DNA from: Myxococcales bacterium
GTDB lineage: Bacteria; Myxococcota_A; Polyangia; Palsa-1104; JAEUJZ01
Assembly: GCA_016794465.1 (NCBI GenBank)
Contig: JAEUKA010000051.1
Coordinates: 1-64,000 of the forward strand
Direction: 5' to 3'
Length of the DNA: 64,000 nt
Shown: piece after piece, positions 43,212 through 51,781 of the stretch
Layout: the number at the start of each line of letters is the position of its first letter
Numbering within the stretch: the first letter of the stretch is position 1
The notes under the pieces: model-generated
Database searches by the model: none
Seen by the model: only the letters and a program-made list of their open reading frames with translations
What the model was told of the DNA's origin: nothing
Translations under genes and position numbers: made by a program

Positions 43212-44258
43212 TTACGGCAGTGCGGCGGCGTTTTCGGCGAAGTACTCGTGGTTGTCGGCGTTGCTGATGGCCTTGGCAGGGTCGGTGGTGGCCAGGTTCT
43301 TGGCGCCAGCCTGTCCGTAGACCCAGTCTTCGGTCCCGGCGACCACGGTGAAGTGACTCATCTCGTGGACCAGCGTCCCGGCCTTCGAGTCCGCGCCAGT
43401 CATCGGGGCCGTCCAGAACGCCTTGCACAGAAAGATGTTGTACGGCTGGTTGGCGTACACATACGCGAAGTACGGCTTCTTGCAGCCACAGTCGAACTGA
43501 ACTGCCGCGCTGCTCATCGCGGTCGAGATCTGGGTGAAGTTGTTCCGAACCGCGCTGTAGTTGGCGGTACTGACGGCCCCAAACCACGTGGTGTAGCGCG
43601 GGCCCTGCACGCCCGACTTCAGATACGCCAGCGCCGCGTCCGCATAGCTGCTGGCTCCTGCACGAGCGCTGAGCAGCTCGCCTTCCTGGGACGCGTTGCA
43701 CTTGTTGAACGTGGCGCCACCCGTGAGGGCCGGCGGGACCGAGGGCCGGCCTTCCGCAAACAGCACGATCTCACCGGACTGAAGCGATGCAGCGAGCTTG
43801 GCCGCGCTGCCTCTCTCCGAGAACAGATTCCACGACTGCACCTGATACGAAACGGTGTACGTCCCCGTTGTGGAGAGGTTGTAGTACGCCCCCAAGTCCA
43901 CCTCGCGGACCAGGCTCTCGCCGCCGGTCAGCACCACATAGTCACTGCCCGTAGGCGCCGGTCGCTTGTAGTGCGGGCCGACAAACTCCACCGGCACTCC
44001 GTTCCGCCGCACCGTGAACAGCGGCTCTTCCACGTCATCGAACGGCGTGTACCACTTGAGCACTTTGATGGGATGACTGCCCGGATTGGTGATGGCCACC
44101 CGCACCACCACGCTCTCTCCGGCAGCAAACGACAGCTGGTCGGCACTTAGGTCCACCCGCGCCGCTTCACTGGGCGCAGCAGCGGCGCTTCTCACGAGCG
44201 TCACGATCAAGGTCAGCGAGAACAGTACCGCGCGAAGGACTTGCTTTTTGTCACCCAT
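43212..44258 (-). CDS. Secreted aspzincin metallopeptidase (M35, peptidyl-Lys-type)
   Basis: The 348-residue product has a signal peptide (VLFSLTLIVTLVRSAAAAP), a beta-rich N-terminal pro/Ig-like domain (residues ~30-155) and a C-terminal catalytic domain. The zinc motif is HEMSH at 298-302 with the third ligand Asp311 in the aspzincin motif GTEDWVYG. ADNHEYFAEN matches the C-terminal conserved segment of peptidyl-Lys metalloendopeptidases. Cys residues around FDCGC and FLCKAF would form disulphides. It probably digests extracellular proteins, in keeping with a predatory or scavenging life style (inferred). A strong GAGAGGAA ribosome site precedes the ATG. Confidence 0.95.
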   Translation of the reverse strand: MGDKKQVLRAVLFSLTLIVTLVRSAAAAPSEAARVDLSADQLSFAAGESVVVRVAITNPGSHPIKVLKWYTPFDDVEEPLFTVRRNGVPVEFVGPHYKRPAPTGSDYVVLTGGESLVREVDLGAYYNLSTTGTYTVSYQVQSWNLFSERGSAAKLAASLQSGEIVLFAEGRPSVPPALTGGATFNKCNASQEGELLSARAGASSYADAALAYLKSGVQGPRYTTWFGAVSTANYSAVRNNFTQISTAMSSAAVQFDCGCKKPYFAYVYANQPYNIFLCKAFWTAPMTGADSKAGTLVHEMSHFTVVAGTEDWVYGQAGAKNLATTDPAKAISNADNHEYFAENAAALP

Positions 44259-44441
44259 GGTTCGTTCCTCTCATCCCTCAAAGCTGTTGCCAAAGTGCCT
44301 GACGTTTCCGGCTGGGCCGGACGAGCCCGGATGCTACCGCCGCGCTGCTTCTGCCTGTCATGCAAAAGATCCGGCGCACGCACCGCAATCGGCCCACCCC
44401 TCTTGCACCCGAAAGCCTGCGCCCGGCCTCTCGGTCGAGCC

Positions 44442-44512
44442 GGCAAGGGGTCGGGAGGCGCTGAGGGGCCAAGAATGTTGACCCGGCAAGGGGTCGGGAG
44501 GCGCTGAGGGGG
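44442..44512. repeat. 43 bp tandem repeat (third site)
   Basis: GGCAAGGGGTCGGGAGGCGC starts at 44442 and again at 44485, a 43 bp period, with the second copy ending 1 bp before the stop codon of the minus-strand gene at 44514. Sequence is shared with the array at 41633-41805 (GGCCAAGA, GTTGACCCGGCAAGGGGTC). Confidence 0.88.
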
Positions 44513-44513
44513 G

Positions 44514-45509
44514 CTACTTGCAGCAGAGGGTCAGCTGGCCGGCGGGATTGGGCGTGGCCGAGACGACTCCGGTCGCGGTACAGGTCGCGGTCGCGGTGAA
44601 GTTGACCGCCTTGGGCGTAAACGGCAGCAGCGCCGCGTCCTGGATCGCCAGGCACTGGGTGTCCATCGTCACGTTCATGTTCTTGGCCGGGGCAGCGGTC
44701 AGGCAGGTCATGCTGTCCGAGACGCGCACCTGGCCGGCGGCAATCGCGCAGCCTCCCGCCGCCACCGCACACGAACAGGCACAGGTCACCATGCCAGTGG
44801 TCGTCGTATAGAAGGTCTGCTTGTTGACAAAGGTCTGGGCCGGGCACTCGGCATCGCCATCGAAGACCAGGCAGTCGTTGCTCTTGACGAGGTCGGCGAA
44901 CAGCCCGCCCTGGCCCTTGTTTTCACACAGGTAGTTGTTACCCGACCACACCGGCGGAATGCTCACGGTCGCCTGCTTCGGCGTGCAGCCCCCGGCGGTC
45001 AGCTTGTCGAGCCGAGCCGATGGCGCCGCCGAGACAGGCACAGTCGCAGCGGTACAAGCCTGCGCGGGCGGAAAGTTGACTTTGACACCAGTGCCGGCGC
45101 AGGCGGCTTGGTCGAACAGCGTGATGGCGCCCGTACAGGTGCCGCTGTTGCAGTTGCTCACGCCACAGGCAGCGGTGCAGCTCTGCGTCGCCAGGTTCTG
45201 GTGGATGACCGTCTCGCCGGTGCAGCTGGTCATCGTCGCCCGCGCGGTGCCGGTGCCGCGATAGCTCGCCTTCGAGGTGAGACAGTTGCTGTGCGTCGCA
45301 CAGGTCGGGTCGGCGCAGCCCGGCAGGCAGTTGTTGTTCACGTCCGCGTCGGGGTTTAGGCAGTCCTCTTGCAGCGAGTTCGGCACTTTCGGACAGACCG
45401 TAAAGTCCAGCGGCACTCCGGCGTCACTCAGGATTTGACCGTTGGTGAGGCTGTCGAAGTCCCAGCAGCCCACCGCAGTCAGCAAAAACATAAGGGTTAA
45501 CTTCTTCAT
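44514..45509 (-). CDS. Cys-rich lipoprotein of unknown function
   Basis: The 331-residue product begins MKKLTLMFLLTAVGCWDFD, a short lipoprotein signal with Cys15 as the lipidation site. The mature protein has about 25 Cys, arranged in loops such as CLPGCADPTCATHSNC, CTAACGVSNCNSGTC and CACSCAVAAGGC, and ends LTLCCK. It is rich in Thr/Ala and probably a disulphide-stabilised surface protein; no family is recognised. It follows the TPR gene by 2 bp (AGGAG inside that gene's end gives a 9 bp spacing), so the pair is translationally coupled. The 43 bp repeats abut its stop. Confidence 0.82.
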   Translation of the reverse strand: MKKLTLMFLLTAVGCWDFDSLTNGQILSDAGVPLDFTVCPKVPNSLQEDCLNPDADVNNNCLPGCADPTCATHSNCLTSKASYRGTGTARATMTSCTGETVIHQNLATQSCTAACGVSNCNSGTCTGAITLFDQAACAGTGVKVNFPPAQACTAATVPVSAAPSARLDKLTAGGCTPKQATVSIPPVWSGNNYLCENKGQGGLFADLVKSNDCLVFDGDAECPAQTFVNKQTFYTTTTGMVTCACSCAVAAGGCAIAAGQVRVSDSMTCLTAAPAKNMNVTMDTQCLAIQDAALLPFTPKAVNFTATATCTATGVVSATPNPAGQLTLCCK

Positions 45510-45511
45510 TA

Positions 45512-46468
45512 TTAGTAGCTCCTAGCCACAAAGAACGGCGACAGCGTCCGCAGCCCGGCGATGGGCTTGAAGTTGCTCTCGCTCTTTTTGCCAAGCTCGA
45601 AGTAAAGCAAAATGCCAGTGAGTGCGACGCCCGCCCCGGCTGCCCCGAGCAGACCGTAGCCGGCATAAGACTGCTGCTGGATCACCGAGACATCGGCCCC
45701 CGGGCAGACCGGCGCGCACTGCGACTGCAGGGCCGAGACACGGCTGCCAACCAGCCCGAGAGTAATCGCTCCGGCTGCCAGCAGACCGACTGTAAAGCCG
45801 CCCGTCACCAGGCTGGCGGTGGGGATGCGACGAACTGGGGCGACGGGTGCGGCTTCGGCCAGCGCGCTCTTGGTCTCGGCGTCACTGGCGGTGTTGCGGC
45901 GACCGATCTCACCTTCGAGCCGGGCGATCTCCTGGCGGATATAGACACCATCGGAGTCGTCGGGGTTGACGGCGATGTAGCGCTTAAAGTGTTGCAGGGC
46001 CTCGACGGGGCGACCGATGCGGACCTCGCAGCGGGCCATGTTGTTGAGCAGCGCGGTCTTGGGGACCAGCTGATAGGCCGACGTAAACTCGAGCCAGGCG
46101 TTGGCGTAGCTGCCTTGGGTGTAGAGGTCGACGCCGCGCATAAAGTGCTCGCGGGCAGCCTGTTCCTTGGCAGTGGGAACGGTCGGCTCAGGCGGGGCAG
46201 CAGGCGGCGCCGTCGCAGCCGTTGTCGCAGGGGCAGCCGGGGACGCAGGGGCTGGCTTGGCCGGAGCAGCCCCGGGAGCCCCAGGAGCCGCAGCCGGAGC
46301 AGGACTGGCCGAGGCCGGAGCAGCCGCTGGCTTGCTCTCGTCCGACTTGGCGGCTTCGGTAGCCGCTGGTGGCTTCTTGTGGGGGGTGCGGGCATAGGCC
46401 GGGGCGACCGTAGCCACAAGCAGAGTGGAAAAACCCAGGGCAAGCAGACGATGGTAGGCGGTAGACAT
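45512..46468 (-). CDS. TPR envelope protein with C-terminal membrane helices
   Basis: The 318-residue product has a signal peptide (LLALGFSTLLVATVAPAYA), an Ala/Pro-rich linker (~70 residues), a two- to three-unit TPR domain (AAREHFMRGVDLYTQGSYANAWLEF...AEALQHFKRYIAVNPDD-like) and two hydrophobic segments near the C-terminus (LVTGGFTVGLLAAGAITLGLVG; YGLLGAAGAGVALTGILLYF). This layout is common in Myxococcota as an inner-membrane-anchored periplasmic TPR protein of unknown role. It is the first gene of an apparent operon with the Cys-rich lipoprotein. Confidence 0.85.
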   Translation of the reverse strand: MSTAYHRLLALGFSTLLVATVAPAYARTPHKKPPAATEAAKSDESKPAAAPASASPAPAAAPGAPGAAPAKPAPASPAAPATTAATAPPAAPPEPTVPTAKEQAAREHFMRGVDLYTQGSYANAWLEFTSAYQLVPKTALLNNMARCEVRIGRPVEALQHFKRYIAVNPDDSDGVYIRQEIARLEGEIGRRNTASDAETKSALAEAAPVAPVRRIPTASLVTGGFTVGLLAAGAITLGLVGSRVSALQSQCAPVCPGADVSVIQQQSYAGYGLLGAAGAGVALTGILLYFELGKKSESNFKPIAGLRTLSPFFVARSY

Positions 46469-46563
46469 GATGCGCGTCTGCCCATTTTACCACGCCAGCA
46501 GCCAGGGAACTGCTGTCCGTTTCGCTGTGGGGCCCCGCAGTGAGAGTTTCGCTGTCGGGGGGG

Positions 46564-48135
46564 TTAGTAGTGGCCGGAGCTGGGGGTGCCGTCGTCGCTT
46601 GGGTCGTCGCTGTCGCCGTTAGGTAGGAAGCGCTTCCAGTCGGACTCTTCGTGCCGCTGGGAGCGTCGCTCGCGCTTTTCGTCCTGCTGCTTCTTGGCCT
46701 TGCGCGCCCCCGCCCGATCATCGGTGCCTTTCAGAGACGACAGCGGCCACAGCTCGTGCTCGATCTCGGCCAGGCCCGCATCGATCACCGCTTGCACCAC
46801 TTCCCGCGACGACTTGTAGCATGGCGCCGCCTCGTCCAGCGGCACCCGGCCATCGAGGTTGACCAGGATTCCGGCCTCCCGATACTCGGCATCGATCGAC
46901 TTCTGCGACAGCTGCTTGAACGCCTGCGACCGTGACAGCGCCCGCCCCGCCCCGTGGTTGACCGAAAAGCCCGAGACTGCCGCCGCCGCCTTCGCGCGCA
47001 GGATGAACGAGTAGTCCTTGTTGCTGCCGGGAATCAGCACCGGATGCCCGGTCTTTTCCCACAGCGTCCCCGCCAGCCCCGGATGTCCCGCCGGAAACGC
47101 CCGCGTCGCCCCTTTGCGGTGGACCAGCACCTCGCCAAACTCGGGATGCCACTCTTTTTGCACCAAGTTGTGGCTGATCTCGTAGACCAGCTCCAGGTCG
47201 CGCCGAAACACCTGCTTAAAAGCGGCAGCGATCTCCTCGAAGATGATGAGCCGGTTCAAGATCGCGAAGTTGCCGCCTGCCGCGACGGCGTTGAGGTAGC
47301 CGCGATAGTGCTTCGAGTCGGGCGTGAAGTATCCGAGGTCGATGTCGCGGATCTTGTCGGGCTTCTCGGCGCGGGCGAGCTCGAAGTAGTTGGTGGCCAG
47401 GCCGTGTCCAAAGCCGCGACTGCCGGTGTGGACCTGGACAAACAGCGTCCCGGTCTGCTCCGAGCGCTGTAGCTCAATGAAGTGGTTGCCACCGCCAAGC
47501 GAGCCGAGCTGCACCACGCCGCGCTCGGGGCGACCTTGCCGGCCCCACGGCACATCCCAGTCCCCTTCGACGGGAATGCGGTGTCGCTCGGCGCGACTGC
47601 GATCGAAGCTGGCGCCGTATTTTTCGACGTAATACTCGGCGCCGCCCCGGATCAGGTCGTCGAACTCGCTGCGGTCGAGGCTGCGCATGCGGGTGCTGCG
47701 ACCGCCTTGCCCCATCTCGACGCGCTCCATGACGGCTTGGTTGAACTCGCGCCGCTTTTCAGGGGTGGCGGCCTCGGCCTCGACGGTGGAGCTGGCGCTC
47801 ATCATGCCGCAGCCGATGTCAAAGCCGACCGGACCCATCGCCACCGCGCCGTAGCTGGCATCGGTGAGGATCACGCACCCGACCGGCACCCCGTAGCCGT
47901 AGTGCGAGTCGGGCGTAATCACCACCAGCTTGACCCCCGGAAAGCGCGTCGCATTGACGATCTGGCGATACAGGTTCTGCTCCGCCTCGGCGAGCAGCTT
48001 GGGGGTCAAAAACAGCCGCACCGGCACGCCCCACAGGTCGTCGGTGGTCAGCTCGTAATAGCCGAGATCGGTCCGCCGACAGTGAAGCTTCCAATCGGAC
48101 AGGGAGACTAGGCGCTCAGCGTCGTGCTGTTCCAT
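46564..48135 (-). CDS. rtcB: RNA-splicing/repair ligase RtcB
   Basis: RtcB joins 2',3'-cyclic phosphate or 3'-phosphate RNA ends to 5'-OH ends with GTP and Mn(II). The 523-residue product shows the active-site motifs: DSHYGYGVPVG, GFDIGCGMM (metal-binding Cys), GSLGGGNHFIE, HTGSRGFGH, HRKGATRAFPAG and NHGAGRALSRSQA, where His accepts GMP. The last ~45 residues form a highly charged, Ser/Asp-rich tail (KAKKQQDEKRERRSQRHEESD) that is extra to the family. It starts in an ATGA overlap with gshA, so it is coupled to glutathione-precursor synthesis. No archease or RtcA gene is visible. Confidence 0.97.
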   Translation of the reverse strand: MEQHDAERLVSLSDWKLHCRRTDLGYYELTTDDLWGVPVRLFLTPKLLAEAEQNLYRQIVNATRFPGVKLVVITPDSHYGYGVPVGCVILTDASYGAVAMGPVGFDIGCGMMSASSTVEAEAATPEKRREFNQAVMERVEMGQGGRSTRMRSLDRSEFDDLIRGGAEYYVEKYGASFDRSRAERHRIPVEGDWDVPWGRQGRPERGVVQLGSLGGGNHFIELQRSEQTGTLFVQVHTGSRGFGHGLATNYFELARAEKPDKIRDIDLGYFTPDSKHYRGYLNAVAAGGNFAILNRLIIFEEIAAAFKQVFRRDLELVYEISHNLVQKEWHPEFGEVLVHRKGATRAFPAGHPGLAGTLWEKTGHPVLIPGSNKDYSFILRAKAAAAVSGFSVNHGAGRALSRSQAFKQLSQKSIDAEYREAGILVNLDGRVPLDEAAPCYKSSREVVQAVIDAGLAEIEHELWPLSSLKGTDDRAGARKAKKQQDEKRERRSQRHEESDWKRFLPNGDSDDPSDDGTPSSGHY

Positions 48136-49523
48136 CAGTCGATTCGGATTCGCGTCCGCTCCACAAAGGCGCGCGGGTCGCCGCCCACGTCGCGGAAGAT
48201 GTCCAAGATGTCGTCGGCAGGACAGCGCCGGTCGATCGCGCGCTGAAGCAGGGGCTCGAGCAGCTTCACCCCACCGTCACTGCCGAGCTGTCGCAGGCCG
48301 GCCATCGCGATGCGGACCATCTCTTCGACGAGCGGTGCAATCGGTCGACCTCGCAGCTGGGTGTCAAAGCCGGTCAGCGGCACCTCGGCCCGTAGCTGCG
48401 CTCGCTCGGCCACGGTCCAATCGGCAACCAGCTGCCAAGCCGCTTCCAGCGACGACTGACTGTAATACAGGCCATGCCACAGCGATGGCAGGGCGCGCAC
48501 CAGATCGAGCGGTCCGGCATCGGCAGTCCGCAGCTCGACGTACTGCTTGAGCCGAGCATCGGGAAACAGCGTCGATAGGTGCAGCTCCCAGTCACCGAGC
48601 GTCGCCCGCTCGCCGTGAAACCCTTCGGCCATGAAGCGCCGGAAGGTCATCCCGCCCGCCGGGGTGTAGGTCCCGTGCCGATAGACAAAGAACAGCGGTA
48701 CATCGAGCGCCCACTCGGCGTAGTCGACAAACCCAGCCCCATCGGCAAACAGGAACGGCAGCACCCCACAGCGGTCGTTGTCGGTGTCGAGCCAGCAGTG
48801 CGCCCGGTAGCTCTTGTAGTCGGTTGGCTTGCCATCGACCAGCGGCGAGGCGGCATAGAGCGCCGTCACCAGCGGCCCCAGCCCGACGCCGACGCGCATC
48901 TTGGTGATGGCATCGGCTTCACTTACATAGTCGAGGTTGGCCTGAACGGTCGCGGTGCGCTTCATCATCTCGACGCCGAGCTTGCCCCGCGTGGGCAGAT
49001 ACTCGCGCATGACCTTGTAGCGACCTTTGGGCATCCACGGCACGTCGTCCCAGGTCCCAAGCGGTCGAAAGCCGACCCCGATGAACGCAATATTGAGTCG
49101 ATCACTCAGCGGCAAGAGCTCGCGCAGGTGCTCGTCGAGATCACTGGCACACTCGGTGTCCAGCTCGAACGCCCGCGCCGACAGCTCGAACTGACCGCCG
49201 GGCTCCAGCGTAATCGAGCCATCTTTGCGCTTGAGGGCGATGGTGCTGCCGCCCTCGATCACCGCCTCGCAGCCGCAGCTCTCGCACAGCCCGGCAAACA
49301 GCGCGCGAATCTGCGGACGCCCCGGCTTGTCCGCGTAGGGAATCGGCCGCACCGTGCCGTCTTCATCCAGCGCCATGCCGATTTTTTCATGCTCCAGACC
49401 AATCCGCAGCGGACCGGTCTTACTTCCCCGCTGAAAGTGGGCGACCAGCTGGTCTAGGTGCGTAACAGGAGTCGTCGGATGAGACTCCCCAGCAAGCGGA
49501 TCAACAGGGGCAGATGGAGTCAT
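48135..49523 (-). CDS. gshA: Glutamate-cysteine ligase (plant-type GCS2)
   Basis: The enzyme makes gamma-glutamylcysteine, the first step of glutathione synthesis. The 462-residue protein belongs to the GCS2 (plant/alpha-proteobacterial) type: IGLEHEKIGM (Mg-binding Glu residues), EGGSTIALKRKDGSITLEPGGQFELS, GVGFRPLGTWDDVPWMPKGRYKVM, the TATVQANLDY segment and the YVELRTADAG arginine motif. Two Cys (ECASDLDEH and others) could form the redox-sensitive disulphides known from the plant enzymes. The start is ATG 49523 with AGGA upstream; TTG 49541 is less likely. It overlaps rtcB by the ATGA stop/start and follows the SF2-like gene by 66 bp. Confidence 0.94.
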   Translation of the reverse strand: MTPSAPVDPLAGESHPTTPVTHLDQLVAHFQRGSKTGPLRIGLEHEKIGMALDEDGTVRPIPYADKPGRPQIRALFAGLCESCGCEAVIEGGSTIALKRKDGSITLEPGGQFELSARAFELDTECASDLDEHLRELLPLSDRLNIAFIGVGFRPLGTWDDVPWMPKGRYKVMREYLPTRGKLGVEMMKRTATVQANLDYVSEADAITKMRVGVGLGPLVTALYAASPLVDGKPTDYKSYRAHCWLDTDNDRCGVLPFLFADGAGFVDYAEWALDVPLFFVYRHGTYTPAGGMTFRRFMAEGFHGERATLGDWELHLSTLFPDARLKQYVELRTADAGPLDLVRALPSLWHGLYYSQSSLEAAWQLVADWTVAERAQLRAEVPLTGFDTQLRGRPIAPLVEEMVRIAMAGLRQLGSDGGVKLLEPLLQRAIDRRCPADDILDIFRDVGGDPRAFVERTRIRID

Positions 49524-49589
49524 GGCGGCATCCTGGCGCAAAGTACGTCCAGCTTAGAGAGCCACCTGCCCTCCGTCAACGACCGCAAG

Positions 49590-50360
49590 CTACCGAGGCC
49601 GGACCGCGTGAATCGCCACCGGAACACTGGGAACCGACAGTCGCCGCGCCAGCAGCCCGCCCCGCAGCTGATGCAGGGCTCGGGCTCGCAGAAGGGACGC
49701 GGTATCGGGCTCGGTCGGCGCCACCTGGACATCGCGAACCACCGCAGCATGCAGCACCTGCCCGAGCTTTTCCCCCAGTGCGACATCCGCACACAGCGCC
49801 ACCATCCGCAGCGGCAGCTCGGCCTTGAGCGCCTGACAGCGCAGCAGCAGCAGCGGCCACAGCTCACTGTCCGCTTCGTCCGCCACCAGCTCCAGGTCTT
49901 CGATGATCACCAGCCCGAGTCCGCAGCGAACCGGCTCGCCACTCGCCAGCAAGAGCGCCGCCGTTTCGAGCGGTGCCACCGAAAGATCCAGCTGCCCAAG
50001 CTCGCGCGGCGTTTCGAGCAGTCCACAGCGCAGACCGATCTGCTGATACGGCTGAAGGCGTGCCAGGCAGTGCTCCGCCGACTCGCGATCGTGGGTAATC
50101 AGCAGCACCCGCTGACCCGAGTGAGCGTGATGCGCCGAGGCCAGCTCGCAGATGCTCCGCTTGCCCGAGCCGGCCCCACCCACCACCAAGAGATCGTCCG
50201 TAGCCAGCGAAGCCGACGTGAGCAGTCCGGCGCGGATCGCTTGCTCTTGCAGCGGACGAAGCTCGCGAAGACCGGACGTGCGGGCCGCTGCCAAAAGACT
50301 CGGCACCACATCGAAAGCGACAAGGTCCTCTGCGCTCAGGCTCCGGGGCGGACAGGCCAT
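49590..50360 (-). CDS. Truncated SF2 (Ski2/Hel308-like) helicase first RecA domain, degenerate motifs
   Basis: The 256-residue protein is a single RecA-like domain. LRELRPLQEQAIRAGLL is a Q-motif-like element, LLVVGGAGSGKRSICELA a Walker A, LLITHDRESAEHCLARL motif Ia, and APLETAALLL motif Ib. Motif II reads VIIEDLE instead of DE[AI][DH], and motif III reads ALCAD instead of SAT. The second RecA domain is absent, so it cannot be a standard helicase. It is the first gene of the SF2-like/gshA/rtcB unit. It may be a nucleotide or RNA-binding regulator, or a decaying helicase. The 150 bp upstream is AT-rich. Confidence 0.75.
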   Translation of the reverse strand: MACPPRSLSAEDLVAFDVVPSLLAAARTSGLRELRPLQEQAIRAGLLTSASLATDDLLVVGGAGSGKRSICELASAHHAHSGQRVLLITHDRESAEHCLARLQPYQQIGLRCGLLETPRELGQLDLSVAPLETAALLLASGEPVRCGLGLVIIEDLELVADEADSELWPLLLLRCQALKAELPLRMVALCADVALGEKLGQVLHAAVVRDVQVAPTEPDTASLLRARALHQLRGGLLARRLSVPSVPVAIHAVRPR

Positions 50361-50366
50361 GCCAAA

Positions 50367-50441
50367 CTAGCTCCTTCGCGATTTGACCCGGTCAGTTTAA
50401 AGAAATTTGACTTACAAAAACAATCACATTTTGAGAGCTAG
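50367..50441. promoter_or_regulatory. AT-rich divergent intergenic with inverted repeat
   Basis: Between the SF2-like gene and the glycosyltransferase, the ~50 bp from 50380 to 50435 is far more AT-rich than the surroundings and contains TTGACT (50407) and TTTAAA. A perfect 7 bp inverted repeat, CTAGCTC (50367) and GAGCTAG (50435), flanks it. A bidirectional promoter with operator arms is plausible but not proved. Confidence 0.4.
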
Positions 50442-50508
50442 ACTTCCACTTCTGCACACCGAGCGTGACAAACTTGCGCCTCGCTTTGCGCCACGGTATG
50501 GGGCCTCG

Positions 50509-51747
50509 ATGTCTCGTCACGGTGATGCGGACTCGCCTCGGCTGCCTCCACTGCGCGTGCTGCACGTCGTGCCGTCGTTTTATCCGGCGCATGGCTACGG
50601 AGGCCCGGTGAGCGCGCTGTATGAGCTGTGCCTTGCCCAAGTGGCCGCCGGGCTCGACGTACGGGTGCTGACCAGCGCTGCGAGTGGCCCCGGCACTTCG
50701 TCGCGGCTGACCGAGCTGTCGGGTCGCTGGGTGACGCAGTTTGGGGTCAAGACGTTCTATGCGCCGGTCCGGCTTGGGGAAGATCTGGCGCCGAGTCTGC
50801 TGTGGCATGTGGCGACCCAGCTGCGCTCGACCGATCTGCTGCATGTGTCGGGGCTGTGGAGTCCGACCAGCTTGCTTGGCATCGGCCTCGGGCGCTTGCT
50901 GGGCAAGCCCACGATCGTTGCCCCGCACGGAGCGCTGATGCCGTGGGCGCTCGACAGTGGTCGTGGCCGCACCCGCAAGCTGCAAGTGCTGCACGCGCTA
51001 CGGCCGCTGCTGCGCCGACTGGCCGGCTGGCATGTCTCGTCAGCGGCTGAGGCGCAAGGTCTGGCCGAGCTGGTCGCCCAAGGGCATCTGCCGTCGCCGG
51101 TTCCGATCTGTCAGGTCGAACACGGGGTCCGGCCCAGCGCGCTCTCTGTCACCGATGTTTCCGAAAAAACGGGGCCGGCGCGGATGCTCGTCCTCGGTCG
51201 GGTCCATCCGGTGAAGAATCTAGAGCTGGCACTCTCGTCGCTGGCAGCGCTGCGCAAGGAGCGGCCCGAGGTGACGCTACAGATTGCCGGTCCAGCGACC
51301 GATCGCGACTATCTTGCCAAGCTGCAAGCACAGGCTGATTCGCTGGGACTGAAGGACGCGGTGCAGTGGCTGGGGCTGGTCGGCCCGGCGGAAAAAGCGC
51401 GGCTCCTGGCCCAAGGGGCAGTGCTGTGGCTGTGCTCGCACATGGAGAGCTTTGGCGTTGTCGTCATCGAAGCGCTGGCGGCCGGCACTCCGGTCGTTGC
51501 GGTCACGGCCACCCCGTGGTCCGAGCTACCACGGCAAGCGGTCGGTCACCACGTCGCGCCGAGTCCTGTCGCCATCGCTGCGGCCACCCTGCGCCTTTTA
51601 GAACAGTCGCCCACCGAGCGCGAGCAGCAGCGCCTTCGCTGTCGCCGCTTGGTTGCCGAGCGCTATACCTGGCCGGTCTTGGAAGCGCGACTGCGGGCGT
51701 TCTACCTGCAAGCCCTCGTATCCGACAGTCGCACGAGCACATCTTGA
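50509..51747 (+). CDS. Glycosyltransferase family 4 (group 1)
   Basis: The 412-residue GT-B fold enzyme has a glycine-rich start (VLHVVPSFYPAHGYGGPVSALYEL), an acceptor-domain linker, VEHGVRPSALSV, MLVLGRVHPVKNLELAL (donor-binding Arg/Lys region), and the EX7E retaining motif in MESFGVVVIEALAAGTPVVA. It would transfer a sugar from a nucleotide donor to exopolysaccharide, LPS or a lipid; the acceptor is unknown and no other glycan gene lies nearby. ATG 50509 is chosen over a TTG at 50407 because the GT fold starts at RVLHVVPS. Confidence 0.9.
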   Translation: MSRHGDADSPRLPPLRVLHVVPSFYPAHGYGGPVSALYELCLAQVAAGLDVRVLTSAASGPGTSSRLTELSGRWVTQFGVKTFYAPVRLGEDLAPSLLWHVATQLRSTDLLHVSGLWSPTSLLGIGLGRLLGKPTIVAPHGALMPWALDSGRGRTRKLQVLHALRPLLRRLAGWHVSSAAEAQGLAELVAQGHLPSPVPICQVEHGVRPSALSVTDVSEKTGPARMLVLGRVHPVKNLELALSSLAALRKERPEVTLQIAGPATDRDYLAKLQAQADSLGLKDAVQWLGLVGPAEKARLLAQGAVLWLCSHMESFGVVVIEALAAGTPVVAVTATPWSELPRQAVGHHVAPSPVAIAAATLRLLEQSPTEREQQRLRCRRLVAERYTWPVLEARLRAFYLQALVSDSRTSTS

Positions 51748-51781
51748 CGTGACGGCGCAACTTTCGGCAAAGTCGGTGTTT

